Assembly: GCA_021780935.1 (NCBI GenBank)
Contig: JAJXXT010000004.1
Coordinates: 1 to 43,605, forward strand
From: Pseudomonadota bacterium
Lineage (GTDB): Bacteria > Pseudomonadota > Alphaproteobacteria > Acetobacterales > Acetobacteraceae
Reading direction: 5' to 3'
Length of the DNA stretch: 43,605 bases
The notes under the pieces are model-generated. The model was not told where the DNA came from. It was given only the letters and a program-made list of their open reading frames with translations, and did no database searches. The first letter of the stretch is position 1; each line of letters opens with the position of its first letter. The translations under genes were made by a program, and so were the position numbers. Below, in pieces: positions 35,629 through 43,227 of this stretch.

Positions 35629-36495
35629 ATGGCAATCCGCAAGCTGCTGCTGCCGCTGACGAGCACCGCGGCGGGCGAGTCGGCGCTGGCCACCGCGCTG
35701 ATGCTGGCCCGTGGCTGGTCGGCGCATGTTACGGCGCTGCATGTCCGGGTGGACGCGCGCGACGTCGCGCCACTCGCCGGCGAGGGGCTATCCGGCGCGA
35801 TGATCGAGGAGATGATGACCGCGACGGAAAAGGAATCCGGCGAGCGCGCCCGCTCCGTGCACGAGATGTTCGCCCGTTTTGTCGCCACCCATGGCGTCAC
35901 CCTGGCCGATGCGCGCCCGGGCGCCGGGGAGGCCACGGCGAGCTTCGCGACCGTCACCGGGCGGGAGGAGGATCTGGTGGCGCAGCAGGCGCGCCTCGCC
36001 GACCTCACCATCGTGCCGCATCCGGAGGCGGGGGAGGATGTCTCCTCCTCCGACGCGCTGCACGCGGTGCTGTTCGATTCCGGCCGGCCGGTGCTGATCG
36101 CCCCGCATGCGACGCCGGCGACCATCGGCACGCGCATCGCCATGGCCTGGAACGGAACGGCCGAATCGGCCGCGGCGGTGCAGGCGGTGCTGCCCTGGGC
36201 GCAGCGGGCGGCGGCGGTGCGCATCCTGACCGCCGACGAATACCATCGTCGCGGCCCGGCGGCGGCGGACCTGCAGGCCTATCTGGCGCTGCACGGCATC
36301 GATGCGGATATCGCGGTGTTCCGCCCGGTGGAGCGCGATGTCGGCGCCGGGCTGCTGCGGGCGGTGGGCGAGTTCAACGCCGACCTGCTGGCGATGGGCG
36401 CCTATTCCCACTCCCGTCTGCGCCAGCTCATCCTCGGTGGCGTGACCCGGCATGTGCTGGAGCGTTCCACCCTGCCCGTGATGATGTGCCGGTAG
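35629..36495 (+). CDS. Tandem universal stress protein (UspA family)
   Basis: A 288-residue protein with two Usp folds. The second retains the nucleotide-binding pattern in GAYSHSRLRQLILGGVTRHVL; the first starts IRKLLLPLTSTAAGESAL but lacks a clear ATP loop. AAAGGGAG precedes ATG 35629. The MarR gene begins one base after its stop, so they form an operon. The role in stress is known for the family, not specifically here. Confidence 0.87.
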   Translation: MAIRKLLLPLTSTAAGESALATALMLARGWSAHVTALHVRVDARDVAPLAGEGLSGAMIEEMMTATEKESGERARSVHEMFARFVATHGVTLADARPGAGEATASFATVTGREEDLVAQQARLADLTIVPHPEAGEDVSSSDALHAVLFDSGRPVLIAPHATPATIGTRIAMAWNGTAESAAAVQAVLPWAQRAAAVRILTADEYHRRGPAAADLQAYLALHGIDADIAVFRPVERDVGAGLLRAVGEFNADLLAMGAYSHSRLRQLILGGVTRHVLERSTLPVMMCR

Positions 36496-36496
36496 C

Positions 36497-37024
36497 ATGG
36501 ACGCGCCCGCGCCGCCGCCGATGTTCGGGGTGCGCGACCCCTGCACGGTCGCGGCGGTCGCTGCGTATCTGAAGCTGCTGCGCGCCTCGCGCTCGGTGAC
36601 GGGCGTGGTGGAGCCGCTGCTCGCCGCCCACGCGCTCACCACCACCCAGCTCGGCGTGCTGGAGGCGCTGCTGCACAAGGGCCCCCTCGGCCAGCGGGAG
36701 CTGGGGCGCAAGGTGCTGACCTCGGCCGCCAACATGACGGATGTGCTGGACAAGTTGCAGGCACGCGGGCTGATCGCGCGCTGCCGCGGCAACGCCGACC
36801 GGCGCAGCGTGACGGTGGGGCTGACGGACGAGGGGCGGGCGCTGATCGAGGACCTGTTTCCCCGCCACGCCGCCGATATCGCGCGCGCCATGGGCGGGCT
36901 TTCCCGCGCGGAGCTTGGCCGGCTGGCGGCGCTGCTGCGCAAGCTCGGCCATGCCGCGGCGGAGATTCCCGGCAGCACCTGTGCCCTTGCGGCGAAGGAA
37001 GTGAGCGACCATATCCCCGACTGA
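36497..37024 (+). CDS. MarR-family transcriptional regulator
   Basis: A 175-residue regulator with a winged helix: TTQLGVLEALLHKGPLGQRE, recognition-helix region TSAANMTDVLDKLQARGLI, and wing CRGNADRRSVTVGLT. MarR dimers bind short palindromes and release on phenolic or oxidative ligands. A 7-bp inverted repeat lies directly between it and the pirin gene. Confidence 0.9.
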   Translation: MDAPAPPPMFGVRDPCTVAAVAAYLKLLRASRSVTGVVEPLLAAHALTTTQLGVLEALLHKGPLGQRELGRKVLTSAANMTDVLDKLQARGLIARCRGNADRRSVTVGLTDEGRALIEDLFPRHAADIARAMGGLSRAELGRLAALLRKLGHAAAEIPGSTCALAAKEVSDHIPD

Positions 37025-37042
37025 TCGTTCGGTATCGAACGA
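37025..37042. promoter_or_regulatory. Palindrome between marR and pirin, likely operator
   Basis: TCGTTCG and CGAACGA are exact inverted arms around GTAT. The site starts right after the MarR stop codon and ends 8 bases before the CCGGAGGA ribosome-binding region of pirin. Its size fits a MarR dimer site; binding is inferred. Confidence 0.5.
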
Positions 37043-37061
37043 ATAACCGGAGGATTCCCCG

Positions 37062-37754
37062 ATGATCGACGTGCGCCCTTTGGAAGGACTTGGCGCCTTC
37101 CGCAACGAGTGGCTGAACGCCAGGCACCATTTCAGCTTCGGCGGCTATCACGACGCCGCGCGCATGGGCTTCGGCGCGCTGCGCGTGTGGAACGACGACA
37201 TGATCGCGCCGGGCACCGGCTTCGACCCGCATCCGCACCGGGAGATGGAGATCATCACCTATGTCCGCGAGGGCGCCATCACCCACCAGGACAGCCTCGG
37301 CAACGAGGGGCGGACGGAGGCCGGCGATATCCAGGTGATGCATGCCGGCACTGGCATCGTGCATGCTGAATACAACCTGGAGAAGACGCCGACGCGGCTG
37401 TTTCAGATCTGGATCATGCCGGACCGCGCCGGGGTGGCGCCGGGCTGGGCGGCGCGGCGGTTTCCGCGCGGTGGCATCACGGTGCTGGCGGACGGCCGAG
37501 AGCAGCGTGACGAATCGGCATTGCCGCTCCATGCCGACGCATCGGTCGCCGCCGGCACGCTCGCCGTCGGCGAAACCCATGTCGTGACACCGGGCGAGGG
37601 CCGGGCGATCTACTTGGTGCCGGCGCGGGGCACGCTGACCGTGAATGGCGTCGCGGTGCCGGAGCGGGCAGGGGTGGCGATCCTCGGGGAGGATCGGGTG
37701 GAGATTGCCGCGACGGAGGCCGCTGAAGTGGTGATCGTGGATGTTCGGCAGTAA
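37062..37754 (+). CDS. Pirin-family protein (YhhW-like quercetinase type)
   Basis: A 230-residue two-cupin protein. Metal-binding residues appear in PHPHREMEIITYV and HAGTGIVHAEYN, the N-terminal pirin motif. Bacterial YhhW-type pirins can open the ring of quercetin-like flavonols, but many have no proven reaction. A palindrome and a good ribosome-binding site precede it, and MarR upstream is the obvious regulator. Confidence 0.9.
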   Translation: MIDVRPLEGLGAFRNEWLNARHHFSFGGYHDAARMGFGALRVWNDDMIAPGTGFDPHPHREMEIITYVREGAITHQDSLGNEGRTEAGDIQVMHAGTGIVHAEYNLEKTPTRLFQIWIMPDRAGVAPGWAARRFPRGGITVLADGREQRDESALPLHADASVAAGTLAVGETHVVTPGEGRAIYLVPARGTLTVNGVAVPERAGVAILGEDRVEIAATEAAEVVIVDVRQ

Positions 37755-37760
37755 GCCGCG

Positions 37761-37850
37761 GGCTCTGCCCGCACCCGCCAGGGAGCAAGCTCCCTGGCCC
37801 CTGGGAATGGGGTCTGGGGCCTAAGGCCCTAGTCTTGGTCTTTCTGTTCT
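37761..37850 (+). repeat. REP-like extragenic hairpin element
   Basis: A perfect stem GCCAGGGAGC / GCTCCCTGGC (37777-37786 and 37789-37798, two-base loop) is followed by a G-rich stretch and a second hairpin around GGGCCTAAGGCCC. Similar stem-loops recur between genes in many Acetobacteraceae, from memory. It may also end pirin transcription. There is one copy in this window. Confidence 0.5.
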
Positions 37851-37902
37851 TTTGACTCTTTCCTTGGCGCCAAATCTCGGCATGATGCCGCAGGAGGTCG
37901 CC

Positions 37903-38781
37903 ATGGCGCTGTCCATCCGTCCGGAATTGCTGCGCGAATTACGGCGTCGCCAGGGGTTGCGACTGCATACGCTGGCGGCGCGGGCGGGCATTTCCAAGGA
38001 CAGTGTCTGGCGCATCGAGAACGGCACGCAGCCCGGTAACCGTGAGGACACGCAGCGCCGCCTCGCTCGGGCGCTGGGTGTCGAGCCCGGGGTGCTGACC
38101 GGCGAGCGACCCCTGCCGGTGGTGGCGGCGGCGCCGCGCGGACGCTGGAGCGTGGAGATCAGCCAGGCCGCGCGCAACGCGGCTGTGCTCGCCGCGCGCC
38201 GCTATCATGTGCCGGAGGCGCTGATCGCGGAGCTGGCGCCGCTGTTGTTCGTGCTGGCGGCGGAGGAGAGCCTCGGTCGTCGCCGGGCCACGCTCGCGGA
38301 GTTGGAAACCGCCCTCGCGAAAGCCGCCGAGGCGGGTGAGGACATGCCGCACCTCGCGGGAATCGGCGATGCGACGGAGCCGGTGCGCGCGGCGGTTGCG
38401 GCCGAGGAGCGATCCGTGTCCGAATGCGATCTGTTTGCGGAGAATCTGGACCCGGACATGCTCGCATCGCTGGGCGATGGTGGTGGCGATGCGGGTGCGG
38501 ACAACCCGCTTGCCGTGTTTCTCGCGGAACGGGCGCATCGGGCGAGCATCGGCGCCCCCGGGCTGGCGGTGGTCGCACGCGTCACGCCAACGGGCATGGC
38601 CGCGACGCTGTGCCGAGCCGAGGCGGAGCAGGCGGCCGGCGGTGACGCGGGGCTGGCCGAGGCGATCCTGGATGGACGGATCGCGCTGGGCGAGATGCCG
38701 CGCGGGCTGTGGCAGGACGAGCCGGCCCGATTGGCGTGGCTACAGGAACAACTAAATATAGAGAGAAATCGAGAAAATTAG
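37903..38781 (+). CDS. XRE-family DNA-binding protein
   Basis: A 292-residue protein with an N-terminal helix-turn-helix (LLRELRRRQGLRLHTLAARAGISKDSVWRIENG, written here in part as RQGLRLHTLAARAG). The remaining 220 residues, rich in Ala and Glu, are not recognised. AGGAGG precedes ATG 37903. The last ten codons are strikingly AT-rich for this window. The stop overlaps that of parB on the opposite strand. Confidence 0.75.
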   Translation: MALSIRPELLRELRRRQGLRLHTLAARAGISKDSVWRIENGTQPGNREDTQRRLARALGVEPGVLTGERPLPVVAAAPRGRWSVEISQAARNAAVLAARRYHVPEALIAELAPLLFVLAAEESLGRRRATLAELETALAKAAEAGEDMPHLAGIGDATEPVRAAVAAEERSVSECDLFAENLDPDMLASLGDGGGDAGADNPLAVFLAERAHRASIGAPGLAVVARVTPTGMAATLCRAEAEQAAGGDAGLAEAILDGRIALGEMPRGLWQDEPARLAWLQEQLNIERNREN

Positions 38782-39599
38782 TCGGATAGCTTGGCGATGA
38801 CCATATCGAGCTGATCGAGATCACGATAGCGAATGGTCAGCGACCCGCCGCCGCGGCCATGCGCGATGGTCACGATCAGGCCCAGCGCCTCGGTCAGCCG
38901 GGTTTCCAGCGCCGTGATATCCGCGTCGCGTTCCGGCTTATGACGGGCCGGGCGGGAGGCTGCGAGATTTTCCGCCTGCCGCACGGTCATGCCGCGCTCG
39001 GCCAGGCGCCTGGCACGCTCCACCGCGTCGGGCTGGCCGATCAGGGTGCGGGCGTGGCCGGCGGTGAGCGCCCCTTCCCGCAGCAACGTCAACACCTCTT
39101 CCGGCAGGGTCAGCAGGCGGACGGTGTTGGCGATGTGGCTGCGTGACTTGCCGGTCGCCTGGGCGATCGCCTCCTGCGTCAGCGTGAAATCGGTGGAAAG
39201 ACGCTTGTAGCCCTCGGCCTCTTCCACCGGGTTGAGGTCGGTGCGCTGGACGTTCTCGATGATCGCGGCGGCCGCGGCCTCGTCGTCGCTGAGGTTGCGC
39301 ACCAGGACCGGGATGTCGTGCAGCCCCGCCATCTGCGCCGCGCGCCAGCGCCGCTCACCGGCGATGATCTCCCAGCCGTCGTCCCGGGTCCGCACCAGCA
39401 GCGGCTGGAGCACGCCGCGGGCGCGGATGGATTCCGCCAGTTCCGCCATCTTCGCCTCGTCGAAATGCCGGCGCGGCTGGTAGGGACTGCTGTGGAGCTG
39501 CTCGATCGGCACGGTGGCGATGCCCTCGGCGGCAGGTGGGGCGGCGGCGTCGCCGATCAGCGCCGCGAGGCCGCGGCCGAGCTTGGGTGGTTTGCTCAT
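38778..39599 (-). CDS. parB: Chromosome partitioning protein ParB
   Basis: A 273-residue centromere-binding CTPase. Order of motifs: PYQPRRHFDEAKMAELAES, the GERRWRAAQMAGL arginine-rich CTP-binding patch, helix-turn-helix TQEAIAQATGKSRSHIANTV, and a C-terminal dimer domain. It loads on the parS sites about 1.3-2.2 kb to the right, in rsmG. The start overlaps the parA stop by four bases. Confidence 0.97.
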   Translation of the reverse strand: MSKPPKLGRGLAALIGDAAAPPAAEGIATVPIEQLHSSPYQPRRHFDEAKMAELAESIRARGVLQPLLVRTRDDGWEIIAGERRWRAAQMAGLHDIPVLVRNLSDDEAAAAAIIENVQRTDLNPVEEAEGYKRLSTDFTLTQEAIAQATGKSRSHIANTVRLLTLPEEVLTLLREGALTAGHARTLIGQPDAVERARRLAERGMTVRQAENLAASRPARHKPERDADITALETRLTEALGLIVTIAHGRGGGSLTIRYRDLDQLDMVIAKLSD

Positions 39600-40354
39600 G
39601 CCGGCATGGTCTCACGCGCCAGGACTTCGTCGGCCAGCGCCTCGTAGGCGAGGGCGCCGGGGGATTTCGGGTCGTAGTCGCGGACCGGGCGGCCGTGGCT
39701 CTGCGCCTCGGACAGGCGGACGGAGCGGGGGATCATGGTTTCGAACACCTTGGCGTTGAAAAACGTGCGGGCGTCGGCGGCGACCAGCTCCGAGAGGTTG
39801 TTGCGGCGGTCGTACATGGTCAGCACCACGCCCTCCAGCTTCAGCTTCGGGTTGAGGCTGCGGCGGATCACCTCGATGGTGCGGGTGATCTGGCTGATAC
39901 CCTCCAGCGCCAGGAACTCGCATTGCAGCGGCACCAGCACGCCGGTGGCGGCGACCAGGCCGTTGAGCGTGAGCAGCGTCAGCGAGGGCGGCGAGTCGAT
40001 CAGCACAATGTCATAGGGCGCCTCGGCGAGCGCCTCGCGGAGGCGGAATTCGCGCCGGCCTTCGTTGATCAGCTCGATTTCCGCGCCGGCGAGGTCGGGG
40101 TCGGCGGGGACGATGTCGAGCCCCTTGATGCCGGTGGGCCGGGCGGCCTCGGTGAGGGGGGTGCCGAGCAGCACGGCATAGGTGCCCTTGGCGCGCTCGT
40201 TGCGATGGATGCCGAACGCGGTGGACGCGTTGCCCTGGGGGTCGATATCGACCAGCAGCACCCGTTGCCCGCGCGCGGCGAGGCCGGCGGCGAGGTTTGT
40301 CGCGGTGGTGGTCTTGCCGACGCCGCCCTTCTGGTTGGCGATCGCCAGGATCAT
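39596..40354 (-). CDS. parA: Chromosome partitioning ATPase ParA
   Basis: A 252-residue Walker-type ATPase with the deviant P-loop KGGVGKTTT near residue 9, DIDPQGNAS, and DSPPSLTLLTLN. It moves ParB-parS complexes apart after replication. ATG 40354 is chosen because it starts just before the P-loop strand and overlaps the rsmG stop (ATGA). A longer in-frame start is less likely. Confidence 0.97.
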   Translation of the reverse strand: MILAIANQKGGVGKTTTATNLAAGLAARGQRVLLVDIDPQGNASTAFGIHRNERAKGTYAVLLGTPLTEAARPTGIKGLDIVPADPDLAGAEIELINEGRREFRLREALAEAPYDIVLIDSPPSLTLLTLNGLVAATGVLVPLQCEFLALEGISQITRTIEVIRRSLNPKLKLEGVVLTMYDRRNNLSELVAADARTFFNAKVFETMIPRSVRLSEAQSHGRPVRDYDPKSPGALAYEALADEVLARETMPA

Positions 40355-40974
40355 GCTGGGATGGGGCAAGGATGGCTCACGCAGAGAATCGGGCCGTTCG
40401 GGCCCTGGTGGATCGCGGTCTGCATCGTCCACGCCCGACGTGCCCGCGTCAATTCCTCATCGAGCCGATCACCCTTGGGGAACAGCGCGACACCGTCGGG
40501 GGTGAGGAATCGGGCCGACAATTCCAGCAGGCGCGGTAGCGGCGCCAGGGCGCGGGCGGTGAGCAGCGGGGCGGGCGGCAGGCTCGCGGCCTCGATTCGG
40601 GCGTGATGGATGGTGGCCGGAGCCCCGGTGATGCGGGCGGCCTCACGCAGGAAGGCGGCTTTGCGGGTATCGGCTTCGACGAGATCGAACGCGATGCCGG
40701 TGGCGATGGCGAGCACCAGGCCGGGCAGGCCGCCGCCCGAACCGAGATCGATGGCGCGGGTGGTGCCGGGCGGGATGAACGGGATGAGGGCGAGCGCGTC
40801 CTCGACATGGCGGATTCGCAGATATTGGAGGTCCGCGCTCGAAATCAGGTTGATTTTGGGGTTCCACAGCCGCAGCAAGTCCTCGTAGGCGGCAAGCTGT
40901 TCCGATGTTTCACGTGAAACAATGACTTGGGATGCGACTCTGATTCCCGGACTCGGATGTTTCACGTGAATCAA
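40351..40974 (-). CDS. rsmG: 16S rRNA (guanine527-N7)-methyltransferase RsmG
   Basis: A 207-residue SAM methyltransferase; the binding loop is DLGSGGGLPGLVL. Modification of G527 in 16S rRNA affects streptomycin response. The N-terminus is encoded partly by parS DNA: MIHVKH comes from the near-parS and VSRET from the perfect parS. TTG 40974 or GTG 40965 are candidate starts; neither has a clear ribosome-binding site. It follows mnmG after 19 bases. Confidence 0.93.
   Translation of the reverse strand: MIHVKHPSPGIRVASQVIVSRETSEQLAAYEDLLRLWNPKINLISSADLQYLRIRHVEDALALIPFIPPGTTRAIDLGSGGGLPGLVLAIATGIAFDLVEADTRKAAFLREAARITGAPATIHHARIEAASLPPAPLLTARALAPLPRLLELSARFLTPDGVALFPKGDRLDEELTRARRAWTMQTAIHQGPNGPILCVSHPCPIPA
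40906..40921. promoter_or_regulatory. parS: parS centromere site, perfect match
   Basis: TGTTTCACGTGAAACA, the canonical 16-bp palindrome bound by chromosomal ParB. It lies inside rsmG, where it encodes Val-Ser-Arg-Glu-Thr. Confidence 0.95.
40958..40973. promoter_or_regulatory. parS: Second parS-like site, one mismatch
   Basis: TGTTTCACGTGAATCA differs from canonical parS at one position. It lies at the very start of rsmG, 52 bases from the perfect site. Confidence 0.85.
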
Positions 40975-40993
40975 TTACCGCGCCGGATTCACA

Positions 40994-42703
40994 CTAGCTG
41001 AGACGCACATGCGGCAAAAGCGCCGCCAGCGCCGCCGGCGTCATGCCCTGGATCCGCGACGCCGCCCCCAGCGAGGCCGGGCGGATAGCGTTCAGCTTCT
41101 CCCGCAACTCCGCCGAAAGCCCGCCAATGTCGGCATAGTCGAGCGCCGTCGGCAGCATGGCACCCTCCTCGCGCCGGAACGCACGAATTTCCGCGTCCTG
41201 GCGCCGCAGATAGCCGGCATAGAGTGCCTCCGTGGCCACTTGGGTGCTGGCGCGCGCTCCGGCGGCGCGTCCCGCACGCGCCTCCAAAACCTCTGCCTTA
41301 TATCTTAAGTGCGCCGCTGCCCGTGCCGACCCCACCACGCCGATCTCGATGCCCCAATCCGTGAGCCGCAGGTCGGCGTTGTCCGCGCGCAATTGCAGCC
41401 GGTATTCGGCCCGCGAGGTGAACATGCGATAGGGTTCGGAAACGCCCTGCGTCACCAGATCGTCCACCAGCACGCCGATATAGGCCCGCGCCCTGTCCAC
41501 GGTGACGCCATCTGCCCCGCCGGCCCGCCGCGCCGCGTTGATCCCCGCGAGAATTCCCTGCGCCGCCGCCTCCTCATACCCGGTGGTGCCGTTGATCTGC
41601 CCGGCCAGGAACAGCCCCGGCAGCGCCTTCAGCTCCAGCGTCGCCAGCAGCGCCCGCGGGTCCACATAATCATACTCCACCGCGTAGCCGGGCCGCAGCA
41701 TGCGCGCCCGTTCCAGCCCCGGCATCGTCGCGAGCATCGCCTGCTGTACCGTCTCCGGCAGCGAGGTCGAGATGCCGTTGGGGTAGATCGTGTCGTCGTG
41801 GAGCCCCTCCGGCTCCAGAAACACCTGGTGACGGTCGCGGCCGGCAAAGCGCTGCACCTTGTCCTCGATCGAGGGGCAATAGCGTGGCCCCCGGCCGGAG
41901 ATCGCCCCGGCATGAATGGCCGAGAGGTGCAGGTTCTCGCGGATCAGCGCATGCGTCGCCGGCGTCGTCGCGGTGATGCGGCAGGCGATCTGCGGGTTGG
42001 TGATCGCCGTGGTCAGCGTGGAGAACGGCTCCGGCACCGCGTCGCCGGGGTCGGGCGTCAGGCCCTCCCAGTCTAGGCTCCGTCGGTCGAGGCGCGGTGG
42101 CGTGCCGGTCTTGAGCCGCCCCATCGGCAGATTCAGCGACGCAAGCCGTACCGCCAGTTGTATCGCCGGGGCTTCGCCGACACGACCGGCGGGAGTCTGG
42201 CGACTTCCCACGTGAATGACTCCCCGCAGAAAGGTCCCCGTCGTCAAAACGGCGGCCGCGCAAGGGATCCGGGTACCATCCGCCATGACGACGGCGGCCA
42301 GCGAACCATCGGCATGGCGCTCCAAATCATCCACAGCGCCCTCGGTGATGGCGAGGTTTGGTGTCTCCTCCAACAGCGCGCGCACCGCCGCCCGATACAG
42401 CTTGCGGTCCGCCTGCGCCCGCGGCCCGCGCACCGCCGGGCCCTTGGAGCGGTTGAGCAGCTTCACATGGATCGCCGCCCGGTCCGCCGCACGGCCCATG
42501 ATGCCATCCAGCGCGTCGATCTCGCGCACCAGATGTCCCTTGCCGACCCCTCCGATCGACGGGTTGCAGGACATCGCCCCGATGGTCGCGATGCTATGCG
42601 TCACCAGCAGGGTTCGAGCACCCATGCGCGCGGCGGCGGCGGCGGCCTCGGTCCCCGCGTGGCCACCGCCGATCACGACGATATCCGGGTGTGTGTTGTG
42701 CAT
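40994..42703 (-). CDS. mnmG: tRNA uridine-5-carboxymethylaminomethyl enzyme MnmG, shortened
   Basis: A 569-residue FAD protein that, with MnmE, modifies the wobble uridine of several tRNAs. The FAD motif [10 protein letters not shown] is near residue 13, [22 protein letters not shown] follows in two parts, and the end [17 protein letters not shown] is normal. The family is usually about 620 residues. Between the Asp-rich segment LTDWGIEIG and the conserved [17 protein letters not shown] only about 40 residues remain, so roughly 50 are missing. ATG 42703 is favoured; an open extension to 42886 looks non-coding. Confidence 0.93.
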   Translation of the reverse strand: MHNTHPDIVVIGGGHAGTEAAAAAARMGARTLLVTHSIATIGAMSCNPSIGGVGKGHLVREIDALDGIMGRAADRAAIHVKLLNRSKGPAVRGPRAQADRKLYRAAVRALLEETPNLAITEGAVDDLERHADGSLAAVVMADGTRIPCAAAVLTTGTFLRGVIHVGSRQTPAGRVGEAPAIQLAVRLASLNLPMGRLKTGTPPRLDRRSLDWEGLTPDPGDAVPEPFSTLTTAITNPQIACRITATTPATHALIRENLHLSAIHAGAISGRGPRYCPSIEDKVQRFAGRDRHQVFLEPEGLHDDTIYPNGISTSLPETVQQAMLATMPGLERARMLRPGYAVEYDYVDPRALLATLELKALPGLFLAGQINGTTGYEEAAAQGILAGINAARRAGGADGVTVDRARAYIGVLVDDLVTQGVSEPYRMFTSRAEYRLQLRADNADLRLTDWGIEIGVVGSARAAAHLRYKAEVLEARAGRAAGARASTQVATEALYAGYLRRQDAEIRAFRREEGAMLPTALDYADIGGLSAELREKLNAIRPASLGAASRIQGMTPAALAALLPHVRLS

Positions 42704-42893
42704 GGGTTTGATCCTCGCGGCGGCTTCTAACGGAGGCGAGGTCCTGGCGCGAGAGGCGGCGTCGCGACCCTCGCCCCCGGCGCGCTGGCCGGCGCACTCG
42801 GCGTGTCGCGCGGCGGCACCCAGCGGGCATCGCGACCCCACCCGAAACCTGCCCCGCGCTGCCCCGTGGAGGGCCAAGGAGGGCATCGCAATC

Positions 42894-42908
42894 GTTCTCT
42901 ATATGTTC
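42894..42908. promoter_or_regulatory. LexA-like SOS box (GTTC-N7-GTTC)
   Basis: GTTC at 42894-42897 and at 42905-42908 are separated by seven AT-rich bases. This is the direct-repeat operator type of alphaproteobacterial LexA. No SOS gene follows on either side; the nearest leftward gene is mnmG, 190 bases away. Such a match can occur by chance about once in a window this size. Confidence 0.3.
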
Positions 42909-43037
42909 TCCACCTGCCGGCATCCCGGCTGGCCTCAGCGGCAAACGGCGACGCCCTAGCGAGGCTGTTGGCGGAATTCTGCCGAAAATCAGGACCTCAC
43001 CCCACGGCATGGCACGGCGCGCGGCCCTGGCGCCGCG

Positions 43038-43055
43038 CCGTTCCGTCAGGAACGG
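43038..43055. terminator. Hairpin downstream of mnmE
   Basis: CCGTTCC pairs with GGAACGG around a GTCA loop. It lies about 170 bases past the mnmE stop, without a T-run. Confidence 0.35.
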
Positions 43056-43099
43056 AAACCTGGTGACTGTGACTGTCGCGCGACAACGCGTGTGTGTAA

Positions 43100-43203
43100 G
43101 CACATGCACTCCATACGCACCTGCACATGCACTCCATACGCACCTGCACATGCACTCCATACCCACCTGCACATGCATGTCCACATGCACCTGCATGTGC
43201 ACC
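43100..43203. repeat. 23-bp tandem repeat array
   Basis: Two exact copies of a 23-bp unit that starts GCACATGCACTCCATACG (43100-43122, 43123-43145) are followed by a third with one change (43146-43168) and a degenerate 24-base copy (43169-43192). The end of the array also folds back: GCACATGCA at 43169-43177 and TGCATGTGC at 43192-43200. Units abut directly with no spacers. Confidence 0.9.
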
Positions 43204-43227
43204 GCGCGGCGGCCGCGCTTCCTCCGC

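Larger units (their letters stand above)
42704..43227. other. Unusual 524-base gap between mnmG and mnmE
   Basis: No gene is supported here. It contains a GTTC-N7-GTTC LexA-like site (42894-42908), a 7-bp hairpin (CCGTTCC/GGAACGG, 43038-43055) and a 23-bp tandem repeat array. Frames through the array encode low-complexity His/Met/Cys/Thr stretches and lack ribosome-binding sites. Confidence 0.6.

Noticed and set aside
40994..42886. MnmG with a 61-residue N-terminal extension
   Set aside because: The extension is Arg/Ala/Gly-rich and precedes the standard start of the FAD domain. ATG 42703 fits the family.
42594..43202. A Met/His/Cys-rich minus-strand frame through the repeat array, superficially like a metal-binding peptide
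   Set aside because: The pattern is the direct translation of the DNA repeat, the frame then runs into mnmG, and no ribosome-binding site is present.
43100..43203. CRISPR array
   Set aside because: The 23-bp units abut with no spacers and no cas genes are near. It is a simple tandem repeat.
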